A stretch of DNA of 64,000 nucleotides from Marinobacterium sedimentorum (GTDB lineage: Bacteria > Pseudomonadota > Gammaproteobacteria > Pseudomonadales > Balneatricaceae): assembly GCF_024267675.1 (NCBI RefSeq), contig NZ_JALDYX010000006.1:124001-188000 (forward strand). Direction: 5' to 3'. The translations under genes and the position numbers were made by a program. Below, in pieces: positions 43,701 to 51,452 of this stretch. The first letter of the stretch is position 1; the number at the start of each line of letters is the position of its first letter. Below the pieces are notes generated by a model. The model ran no database searches, was not told where the DNA came from, and saw only the letters and a list, made by a program, of their open reading frames with translations.

Positions 43701-44762
43701 ATGAAAAAAATACAGATAACACCGGCCTGGTCATTTACCGATGAAGCGGGCAACCGTCTCGATCCTCAACTGTTTGGCCTGCTCAGTGCCGTGCATCAAA
43801 GCGGCAAGCTGACGGTGGCGGCGGCGGATGTGGGCATTTCCTATCGCCATGCCTGGAATTTGCTCAACAAGTGGGCGGACTTTTTCGGTGTCCCCCTGGT
43901 GGATATGCAAAAAGGTCGCGGTGCCTGGCTTTCCCCGCTGGGGGAAAAGCTGCTTTGGGCCGAACAGCGCGTTGCCGCACGCCTGGGGCCGCAGCTCGAA
44001 AGCCTGGGCTCTGAACTGAATCTGGAAATTCAGCAGCTGCTGGAAGGGGTAAAGCCGGTGTTGCGGCTCTATGCCAGCCACGGCTATGCCGTGGCGCTGC
44101 TGCCGCGTTTCGCCGCGGACCTGCAACTGGATCTGCAGTACTGCAGCCCGCAGGAAGCGCTGGCGGCGTTGAATCGCGGTGCCTGTGATGTCGCCGGGTT
44201 CCATGTGCCCACGGCGGCGATCAGCGGACCGCTGATGAAAAATTATCGCCGGTTGCTCAAACCCCGCAGCCACCGCATCATCCGCTTTATCACCCGTTGC
44301 CAGGGGTTGATGATCAAGCCGGACAATCCAAGGGGGATCGGGGGGCTGCATGATCTGTTGCGGGCCGATGTGCGCTTTATCAACCGCCAGAAGGATTCGG
44401 GCACCCGGGCGCTGCTCGATGGCCTGCTGCGAGATGCCGGATTATCGGTGCGCAAAATCAAAGGTTATGAACTTGAGGAATATACCCACTCGGCGGTAGC
44501 GGCCTATATCGCGTCCGGCATGGCGGATGTGGGCTTTGGTGTCGAGGCGGCGGCGCGCCAGTTCGGGCTCGGTTTCGTGCCCCTGGCCACCGAGCACTAT
44601 CTGATGGTGTGCCACAAACAGGCGCTGAACGATCCCAAGCTGCAACGTCTGATCGGCCTGATGGAAAGTGAAGGCTTCAGGGAGGCGGTGTCGGCCTTGC
44701 CCGGTTACTCCCCCAGCCGTTGCGGTGAAATCTGTGCCATTGATGAGCTGTTTGATGCCTGA
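43701..44762 (+). CDS. fdsR: FdsR-like regulator (ModE-type HTH plus substrate-binding domain)
   Basis: A 353-aa protein. The N-terminal HTH (about 15-100) is ModE/LysR-like (LLSAVHQSGKLTVAAADVG, YRHAWNLLNKW), followed by a PBP-like domain found in molybdate or tungstate-related regulators. FdsR proteins control formate dehydrogenase operons in other proteobacteria. It is divergent from fdsG across the palindrome at 43602. The ligand could be formate or molybdate; this is not decided by the sequence. Confidence 0.82.
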   Translation: MKKIQITPAWSFTDEAGNRLDPQLFGLLSAVHQSGKLTVAAADVGISYRHAWNLLNKWADFFGVPLVDMQKGRGAWLSPLGEKLLWAEQRVAARLGPQLESLGSELNLEIQQLLEGVKPVLRLYASHGYAVALLPRFAADLQLDLQYCSPQEALAALNRGACDVAGFHVPTAAISGPLMKNYRRLLKPRSHRIIRFITRCQGLMIKPDNPRGIGGLHDLLRADVRFINRQKDSGTRALLDGLLRDAGLSVRKIKGYELEEYTHSAVAAYIASGMADVGFGVEAAARQFGLGFVPLATEHYLMVCHKQALNDPKLQRLIGLMESEGFREAVSALPGYSPSRCGEICAIDELFDA

Positions 44763-44793
44763 CGGAATCGCTGCAATTGGCTGGCGCTCTTGC

Positions 44794-45094
44794 TTATTCA
44801 ACCGGCGGGGTGATACCTGAAGCAGGGGTGCTTCATCTATGGACCTTGCGTTGAACAACAGGCCCAATGCGGGCGCCACCCCTTCCCTTGAAAAGGTCCA
44901 GCATGTCCGCGCACCTGCGCCCATTCTTTTGGATTAAACAGCCTATGGCGTGACTGCAAACACGCGTCCATGCGTATGCGGCATGACCGCCAGGGAGGGC
45001 GCAAATCCTTATTTTGCAGGAGCAAAAGTGAGGGACCATAGTTCCGGTACATAACGGACAAATAGGGAGGGAACCTGTTTGTCCTTCAGGTTAA
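44794..45094. repeat. Structured intergenic repeat, copy B
   Basis: Its first 49 bp align gap-free with 25290-25338. The CCAGCATGTCCGCGCAC block and the AAATAGG...CCTGTTTGTCC hairpin block recur in the same order. Copy B has about 145 bp more between blocks than copy A. Its end runs into the stop codon of the DUF1840 gene. No gene is seen inside. Confidence 0.75.
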
Positions 45095-45399
45095 GAGCTT
45101 CGCCACATGACATTTTTGTTATGGTCGGCGGCGGCCTGCAGCAGTTCCAGGATTGAGAAGGCGCGGGTCGCCAGCGGTACTTTTTCGTCCTCGCCGTCTT
45201 CCGCGTTCGCAGGCTCCTGCGCGGCCTCCGGGCTATTCCTGAGCGCCTGTTTCAGATTTGCCAGGGCGGCGGGAACATCGGCCGCCAGCACAGCGCCGGG
45301 TACCGTATCGGAGTGGCCCATCATGCGAATCAATTGCAGGGCGTCGTCACCAAAGAGGGTGATGTCGGCGTAGGCGTCTGAGCTAAAAGTCACCAGCAT
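45091..45399 (-). CDS. DUF1840 family protein
   Basis: A 102-aa protein with the DUF1840 pattern: MLVTFSSDAYADITLFGDDA at the start, LLRMMGHSDTVPGA-like next, an acidic variable centre (EDGEDEKVPLATRA) and a C-terminal LELLQAAADHNKNVMW. The function is unknown; it is common in gamma- and betaproteobacteria. The ATG at 45399 is chosen since the family starts here; an upstream 34-codon extension has no support. Confidence 0.85.
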   Translation of the reverse strand: MLVTFSSDAYADITLFGDDALQLIRMMGHSDTVPGAVLAADVPAALANLKQALRNSPEAAQEPANAEDGEDEKVPLATRAFSILELLQAAADHNKNVMWRSS

Positions 45400-45764
45400 G
45401 TGTCTTGCCTTTTTCGGTTGGATTGACCCTGGGTGGGCTTTGCATGGCGTGGCTAGGTGTGCACGCTTGTTGAGCATAGTCTGTGTTGGCGGTACTGTCA
45501 TGCAGCCTCTTGTGCGGGCTGGCGGGGCTGGGGCTGGCCGTTAATGTCAATTATTCGACTGTATTTGTTATTGCCGCTAAAGGGCCGATTAACCACACTG
45601 TTTGCTATGTTTTGACGGCGTATATCCTGTGTTTCTGCAACTACGACTTAGGTCGGGTGTGCGGTTGCCATCCCCGCGCAGCTGACCTGCAAAGCTGGAG
45701 TGGTGGCTGATTCTGTCAGGGATAGCGCGTTTTCACTTTAGGACTGATGCAAGAGGTTACCCCA
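45400..45764. other. Intergenic region
   Basis: No gene or clear signal is recognised in these 365 bp, apart from promoter regions for the two divergent genes. The central part (about 45540-45640) is AT-rich. Confidence 0.4.
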
Positions 45765-47561
45765 ATGCCTGAGTACAAAGCCCCGCTGCGCGATATTCGT
45801 TTTGCGATGCAGGAACTGCTGGATTTTGACGGCCACTACAGCAGGCTGCCTGGTGCGCAAGACGCCAGTATTGACATGGTGGATGCCATTCTGGAGGAGG
45901 CCGCAAAGTTCGCCTCCCAGGTGCTCTCGCCGCTGAATCAGTCCGGTGATCAGGGTTGCCACCTTGGCGAGGCCGGGGTGGAAACGCCGGAGGGGTTCAA
46001 GGAGGCCTATGGGCGTTACATCGATGGGGGCTGGCCGTCGCTGGCGCAGGCGCCGGAATTTGGCGGTCAGGGGCTGCCTGACTCCCTCGCCACCATAGTC
46101 GCGGAAATCAACGGCAGCGCCAACTGGTCCTGGACCATGTATCCGGGTCTGTCCCACGGTGCCATGACGACACTCATGACCCATGCCACCGAGGCATTGC
46201 GTGACCGCTATCTGCCGCCGCTGGTGGAAGGGCGCTGGACCGGCACCATGTGCCTGACCGAACCCCAGGCCGGCTCCGATCTGGCCCTGCTGCGCACCCG
46301 CGCCGAGCCGAATGACGACGGCAGTTACAGCATCAGCGGCACCAAGATTTTCATTTCCGCCGGCGAGCACGACATGGCGGAAAACATTCTGCATATAGTA
46401 CTGGCGCGTCTGCCCGAGGCTCCTGCGGGCAACAAGGGCATTTCGCTGTTTCTGGTACCGCGTTTTGCGGTAAACGACGATGGTAGTCTCGGTGAGGCCA
46501 ACAGCCTGGGCTGTGGTTCGCTGGAACACAAGATGGGCATCCACGGCAACGCCACCTGCGTGATGAATTTCGACGGCGCCCGGGGCTTTTTGCTCGGTGA
46601 GCCAAACCGTGGTCTGGCCTGCATGTTTACCTTCATGAACAACGCCAGGCTCTTTATTGCTCAGCAGGGTATCTGCCATGCCGAGCTCTCGTACCAGGGC
46701 GCCTTGAGCTATGCCCGTGATCGTCTGCAGATGCGCTCGCTGCGCGGTGCGGCGCAGCCTGAAAAGAGCGCCGATCCCATTATTGTGCACCCCGATGTGC
46801 GGCGCATGCTGCTGACCCAGAAAGCCTTTGCCGAGGGCGGTCGCGCCTTCAGTTATCTTTGCGCCCAGCTGGTTGACCTGGCCCACGGAGCCGAAGATCC
46901 CGCCGAGCGTCAGCGCGCCGAAGAGCGGCTGGCACTGCTGATTCCCATCGCCAAGGGCTTTTTGACCGAAGCCGGTGTCGAGGCGGCCAGTCTGGGTATT
47001 CAGGTGTTCGGTGGTCATGGCTACATAGCCGAGTGGGGCATGGAACAGATCCTGCGTGACGCCCGCATAGCCCCCATCTACGAGGGTACCAACGGTATTC
47101 AGGCGCTGGATCTGCTGGGGCGCAAGGTTAACGGCAGCAAGGGCGCGCTGCAGCGAAGCTTTGCCGACGAGGTGCAGGCCTTTATCGAATCCGAACGCAG
47201 CAATGCACAGCTGGCTGACCTGATTGCCGAACTCGAGCGTCAACTGCAGCGCTGGAACAGCCTGACGGAGCGGCTGATCACCGAGATCGGCGAAGATCCA
47301 GCCCAGCTAGGTGCCGCGGCCTTCGACTACCTGATGTACAGCGGCTACACAGTGCTGGCCTACATCTGGGCCCGCAGTGCGGTCAAGGCACAACAGGCAC
47401 TGGCTGGGGGCAGTAGTGAAACCGCCTTTTACCAGGCCAAGCTCAGCACGGCGCGGTTTTATTTCCGCCGCATTCTGCCGCGCAATGAAGGCCTGGCCGC
47501 CACCCTGATGGATGGCGCAGATACGCTGCTTGACCTGCCCGAGGATGCGTTCGCTTTCTGA
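45765..47561 (+). CDS. Acyl-CoA dehydrogenase, DmdC-like long form
   Basis: A 598-aa flavoenzyme. It starts with MPEYKAPLRDIRFAM, typical of the long ACAD group with an extra C-terminal domain that includes 3-methylmercaptopropionyl-CoA dehydrogenase DmdC. The FAD/substrate motifs CLTEPQAGSDLALL and GGHGYIAEWGMEQILRDARI are present. The ATG at 45765 follows AAGAGG. dmdA, dmdB and dmdD are absent, so a DMSP role is not implied. A tail of a second copy survives at 55160-55237. Confidence 0.9.
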   Translation: MPEYKAPLRDIRFAMQELLDFDGHYSRLPGAQDASIDMVDAILEEAAKFASQVLSPLNQSGDQGCHLGEAGVETPEGFKEAYGRYIDGGWPSLAQAPEFGGQGLPDSLATIVAEINGSANWSWTMYPGLSHGAMTTLMTHATEALRDRYLPPLVEGRWTGTMCLTEPQAGSDLALLRTRAEPNDDGSYSISGTKIFISAGEHDMAENILHIVLARLPEAPAGNKGISLFLVPRFAVNDDGSLGEANSLGCGSLEHKMGIHGNATCVMNFDGARGFLLGEPNRGLACMFTFMNNARLFIAQQGICHAELSYQGALSYARDRLQMRSLRGAAQPEKSADPIIVHPDVRRMLLTQKAFAEGGRAFSYLCAQLVDLAHGAEDPAERQRAEERLALLIPIAKGFLTEAGVEAASLGIQVFGGHGYIAEWGMEQILRDARIAPIYEGTNGIQALDLLGRKVNGSKGALQRSFADEVQAFIESERSNAQLADLIAELERQLQRWNSLTERLITEIGEDPAQLGAAAFDYLMYSGYTVLAYIWARSAVKAQQALAGGSSETAFYQAKLSTARFYFRRILPRNEGLAATLMDGADTLLDLPEDAFAF

Positions 47562-47588
47562 CACACCCTATCCATTAAGCTGCCCTTT

Positions 47589-47626
47589 AAGCCGGTACGA
47601 TCCTAACAGATCCTGCCGGTTTTTTT
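47589..47626 (+). terminator. Terminator after the acyl-CoA dehydrogenase
   Basis: AAGCCGG (47589-47595) pairs with CCGGTTT (one G-T pair) ahead of a run of seven T, 27 bp past the stop. Confidence 0.7.
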
Positions 47627-47843
47627 GTTTGACCTGTGCTCCCGCCACGCATTTCACCTCCTCACGAACAGTATGTTCAAAAAGTCCTCAAGGGTTTGAA
47701 TACCCTTTATCTTCACAAGCTTCACAGAACACTCAATGTTGAATAGTTTTTAACCGTCTGCTAGGTCGCGTCAGGCGCTGCGCTGCGGTTTTTGCCGAGC
47801 GCCTGTTATATCGGATTACAAAAAGAAAGACGGAGATATCGGC

Positions 47844-47969
47844 ATGAACGTTTTGTCCGACGGGGTTATTCCCGTGTTATTAACCTTCGCGCCAGGGGCC
47901 TGTTGCGCCGGCGCTTCAGGCGAGCCCTGCGCCGCGGAATCAGCAAACCAGATGAGGCAGATATCATGA
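47844..47969 (+). CDS. Small ORF overlapping tctB start (possible leader or TctC remnant)
   Basis: A 41-codon frame starts at ATG 47844 after GGAGATATC and ends TGA 47967-47969, overlapping the tctB ATG (ATGA). It begins with a hydrophobic stretch (VIPVLLTFAPGACCAGASG), then a polar tail. It occupies the position where a tctC binding-protein gene is usually found. It may be a coupled leader peptide or the scar of a tctC deletion. No family match is recognised. Confidence 0.35.
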   Translation: MNVLSDGVIPVLLTFAPGACCAGASGEPCAAESANQMRQIS

Positions 47970-48412
47970 TAGGGGATCGAATCCTCGGTGTCGTTCTGCT
48001 CCTCCTGGCCGTCGTTTACGGCTGGGAGGCTGCCATGTTTCCAGAGCCCTTTGGTGGATCCGAGGCTGTCGGGCCGGAAACATTCCCGCTAATACTGTCG
48101 GTGGTTCTGGGGCTGAGCAGTATCTATCTGCTGGTGCGACCGGATGAAGACGAAGAATGGCCGCATATGAAAATGCTGGCTGAACTGGGCTTTGTCCTGC
48201 TGATACTGGCGATCTTTACCCTGATGCTGCAGCCGGTGGGCTTTATTCCCGCCACCACCCTGATGGTCGGCGTGCTGTGCTGGCGCATGGGTGCCAAGCC
48301 GTTGCCCTCGGTTTTTACCGGTGTCGGCAGCGCGGTTGTGGTGTATGTGCTGTTCAATTTCCTGCTGGAACTGCACTTGCCGGCCGGACTCTTGAAGCTG
48401 AGCGGGGGCTGA
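47966..48412 (+). CDS. tctB: Tripartite tricarboxylate transporter small membrane subunit TctB
   Basis: A 148-aa protein with four helices, matching the TctB family (MIGDRILGVVLLLLAVVYGWEA, FPLILSVVLGLSSIYLLVR, GFIPATTLMVGVLCWRMG). It forms the inner-membrane transporter with TctA. The ATG at 47966 is preferred over a longer basic N-terminus. tctA starts 5 bp downstream. Confidence 0.88.
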   Translation: MIGDRILGVVLLLLAVVYGWEAAMFPEPFGGSEAVGPETFPLILSVVLGLSSIYLLVRPDEDEEWPHMKMLAELGFVLLILAIFTLMLQPVGFIPATTLMVGVLCWRMGAKPLPSVFTGVGSAVVVYVLFNFLLELHLPAGLLKLSGG

Positions 48413-48417
48413 TCTAA

Positions 48418-49947
48418 ATGGAAACATTGAATTTTCTGCTGCAGGGTTTTGCCGTCGCATTGACGCCGGAAAACCTGATGTTTGCAGCCATCGGTGCCAT
48501 CCTGGGCACCGTGATCGGTGCTTTGCCGGGCCTGGGCCCTGCCAATGGCGTTGCCATCCTGATCCCGCTGGCTTTCAGCCTCGGCTTGCCGGCGAGTTCT
48601 GCATTGATTCTGCTGACGTCGGTCTATGCCGGCGCCATGTACGGCGGTCGTATCTCCAGTATCCTGCTGAACATTCCGGGCGATGAGCCCGCGATGATGA
48701 CCTGCCTCGACGGCTACCCCATGGCCCTCAAGGGCAGGGCGGCCGAAGCCCTGGCGATCTCCGCGATTGCATCCTTTATAGGCAGCCTACTGGCGACCGT
48801 CGGGCTGGTAATTCTGGCACCGATACTGGCCAAGTTTGCGCTGCGATTCGGCCCTGCCGAGTATTTCGCCCTCTTTACGCTGGCGTTTGCGACCCTGGGC
48901 GGCATTACCGGCAAGAACCAGGTCAAAACCGTTGTGGCGGCCTGTCTGGGCCTGATGATTGCTACCGTGGGGGTTGATATCACCACCGGCAATCAGCGCT
49001 ACACCTACGATATTCTGGAACTGTACGAAGGGGTGGATTTCATCATCGCCATCGTCGGTCTCTTTGCCATCAGCGAGTTGCTGTTCTTTATTGAAATGCA
49101 CGCTGGCGAAGGCTTCAAGAAGGTCTCGCTGAACAAGCTCAATCTGAGCATGAAAGACATTATTCAGGTACTGCCGACCTGCCTACGCGGCTCCGTGCTG
49201 GGTTTTATCGCCGGTGTTCTGCCGGGTGCCGGGGCATCGCTGGGCAGCTTCCTCAGCTATACGATGGAAAAGAAAATCGTCGGCAAGAGTGGCTATTTCG
49301 GTGAAGGTGACCCACGCGGTGTGGCCGCGCCTGAAGCCGGCAACAACGCGGCGGCCAACGGCGCCCTGGTGCCGATGCTGACCCTGGGCGTGCCGGGCAG
49401 TGGTACCACGGCGGTGCTGCTGGCCATGCTGATCTCGCTGAATATTCAGCCGGGCCCGATGCTGTTCACCCAGAACGCTGAGCTGGTGTGGGGCGTGATC
49501 GCGGCGCTGTTCGTCGGCAACCTGATTCTGCTGCTGCTGAACATCCCGATGATCGGTATTTTCGTCAAGCTGCTGAGCATTCCGCCCAAGTACCTGATGC
49601 CGGTGGTGACCCTGGTGGCGTCGGTGGGCATCTTTGCCATCAGCAACAGCCCGCTGGACCTGTACTTCATGATTGGCTTCGGCCTGCTGGGTTACCTGCT
49701 GCGCAAGCTGCACATCCCGCTGGTGCCGGTCATCCTCGGCATGCTGCTGGGGCCAGAAATGGAGAAGAGCCTGCGTCATGCGCTGACCATTTCAGATGGT
49801 GACTGGACCATCCTCTGGAGCAGCGGCCTGTCGGTGGGTATCTGGGCGGTGGCGATCGCAGGTCTGGTTCTGCCCTATCTGATAGGCCCGGTCCTGCGTC
49901 GTCGCATGGCGGCCGCCCAGGACAGGGATCACAGTATTGTCGACTGA
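48418..49947 (+). CDS. tctA: Tripartite tricarboxylate transporter large membrane subunit TctA
   Basis: A 509-aa protein with about 11-12 helices and the duplicated TctA motifs GALPGLGPANGVAILIPLAF near the N-terminus and GVLPGAGASLGSFLSY in the centre. It takes up tricarboxylates or related acids with a cation, normally delivered by a periplasmic TctC protein. No tctC is in the window, so an unlinked one must be used or the substrate enters by another route. Downstream are CoA-ligase/lyase genes. Confidence 0.93.
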   Translation: METLNFLLQGFAVALTPENLMFAAIGAILGTVIGALPGLGPANGVAILIPLAFSLGLPASSALILLTSVYAGAMYGGRISSILLNIPGDEPAMMTCLDGYPMALKGRAAEALAISAIASFIGSLLATVGLVILAPILAKFALRFGPAEYFALFTLAFATLGGITGKNQVKTVVAACLGLMIATVGVDITTGNQRYTYDILELYEGVDFIIAIVGLFAISELLFFIEMHAGEGFKKVSLNKLNLSMKDIIQVLPTCLRGSVLGFIAGVLPGAGASLGSFLSYTMEKKIVGKSGYFGEGDPRGVAAPEAGNNAAANGALVPMLTLGVPGSGTTAVLLAMLISLNIQPGPMLFTQNAELVWGVIAALFVGNLILLLLNIPMIGIFVKLLSIPPKYLMPVVTLVASVGIFAISNSPLDLYFMIGFGLLGYLLRKLHIPLVPVILGMLLGPEMEKSLRHALTISDGDWTILWSSGLSVGIWAVAIAGLVLPYLIGPVLRRRMAAAQDRDHSIVD

Positions 49948-50135
49948 GCCGGGCCGGAGGCGGCCTGACAGGTTGGTGACAGTTTTGGGGGATAAAGTCG
50001 GACCTGAAGAACCACCGTCCCCCGGTCTTCGAATGCTCGACGTTTAGCCCAGCAAGACCCTGATCATGTTGCCTGACAAGCGACAGGGGCACTTTTGTCT
50101 CGAAAAAGCGCTTAACAATAACACTGAGGTGCAGA

Positions 50136-51410
50136 ATGAATATCACCGGAATGTTACATGGCTCGAAGCTCTTGAATTATGTCGGATTTCCCACATCGGA
50201 GGTATTGGGGCCGGAAGCCAGTGAAGACGATATCAAGGGGATGATCGAGCGTCACGGGTCGGTATTTATCAAGCCGCTGTTTAAGGGGGGGGTCGGTAAA
50301 AAGGGAAAATCCGGGTTGATTGGCCGGGCCAGCGATCTCAAGACCGCCCTGAGTGAAAAGGAGCGGCTGTATTTTGCCGTGCACCGTCACGGCAATGTCA
50401 CTGCCAAGGCCCAGGGGGTCACCTTCGAAGGCGCGGTACCGGCCGAGCACGAGGTGTATTTTTCCATCAGTGACTCCACCCGCTACCGGGCTCCCACAAT
50501 CACCATCACCCACAAGGGCGGGGTCGATATCGAGGAACTGGATCCGTCCGAGATTATCGAGGTGCCCTTCGAAGCATTGACTGGCCTGAAGGCATTCGTG
50601 ATCGCCAATGCCCTGTCCGATATCGGTGCACCCAAGGAGATCGTCTCGCCGCTGGTGCAGTACTTGCCCAAGCTTTGGGAACTGTTCCACCATTACGGCA
50701 TGACCACGCTGGAACTGAATCCAATTCGCATGATGCCGGGGGCGGGCGGTCGGCTGGTACCGGTGGCCTGCGATTTCAAGTGCGGCTTCGACCGCGACGA
50801 TCCGCGCTGGCAGCGCCTCAATCTGCCCAACCAGCTGTTCGCCGCCGACTACTCGGATTTCGAACAGGAGATCAACCAGCTGCGCACCTACCAGGGGCAG
50901 AGCGACGTTTATGTGATCAACGACAAGGGCACTGTGCTGGCGCCGACGTTTGGCGGTGGCGCCAACTCGGCGGTGACCGAAGCCCTGGGGGATCGCGCCA
51001 TTATCTCCTCCGACTTCGGCGGCAATCCGCCGTACCAGAAAATGCATGACGTCGCCCGAATCAGTTTCAAGCACTGGCTCAAGCAGACCAATGTATTGTT
51101 CGTGATCGGTGGAAAATCGAACAATACCGATATTGAAACCACCTTCCGGGCCATGGCCGATGCGCTGCGGGACTATTTCATCCAGCAGGGCCCGGTCCCT
51201 CTGTATGTGGTGATTGGTCGTGGCGGTCCCAATCTGATTCGGGGCATGGGTGCCTTCAAGGATACGCTCGATGCGCTCGGCGTGCCTTACCGCATGTTCG
51301 GCTTCGATTCCGCCATGAGCGAGGTGGTCAATTACGCTCTGGCCGCTGATGAGTGGATGCGTAATGGGGGCCGCGAACAGGTGGCGCAGAAACTGGGTCT
51401 CGCGGTTTAA
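50136..51410 (+). CDS. ATP-citrate lyase-like small subunit (ATP-grasp plus citrate-binding domain)
   Basis: A 424-aa protein with an N-terminal ATP-grasp domain (FIKPLFKGGVGKKGKSG, TLELNPIRM) like succinyl-CoA synthetase beta. A citrate-binding domain follows, with GGGANSAVTEALGDRAIISSDFGG-type sequence. This matches the small subunit of heteromeric ATP-citrate lyase. It is expected to activate a carboxylate with ATP and CoA together with the next gene's product, 42 bp downstream. The substrate could be citrate or a related tricarboxylate. Confidence 0.82.
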   Translation: MNITGMLHGSKLLNYVGFPTSEVLGPEASEDDIKGMIERHGSVFIKPLFKGGVGKKGKSGLIGRASDLKTALSEKERLYFAVHRHGNVTAKAQGVTFEGAVPAEHEVYFSISDSTRYRAPTITITHKGGVDIEELDPSEIIEVPFEALTGLKAFVIANALSDIGAPKEIVSPLVQYLPKLWELFHHYGMTTLELNPIRMMPGAGGRLVPVACDFKCGFDRDDPRWQRLNLPNQLFAADYSDFEQEINQLRTYQGQSDVYVINDKGTVLAPTFGGGANSAVTEALGDRAIISSDFGGNPPYQKMHDVARISFKHWLKQTNVLFVIGGKSNNTDIETTFRAMADALRDYFIQQGPVPLYVVIGRGGPNLIRGMGAFKDTLDALGVPYRMFGFDSAMSEVVNYALAADEWMRNGGREQVAQKLGLAV

Positions 51411-51452
51411 CCGGCATCTCTGTTTTAACGATAAGAATTCAGGAGCAGCATC

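Noticed and set aside
45738..47243. A 501-codon minus-strand frame
   Set aside because: It is antisense to the acyl-CoA dehydrogenase and has no recognisable domains.
45765..47561. DMSP demethylation pathway gene (dmdC)
   Set aside because: The length and start resemble DmdC, but the rest of the pathway is absent and the context is a tricarboxylate-type locus.
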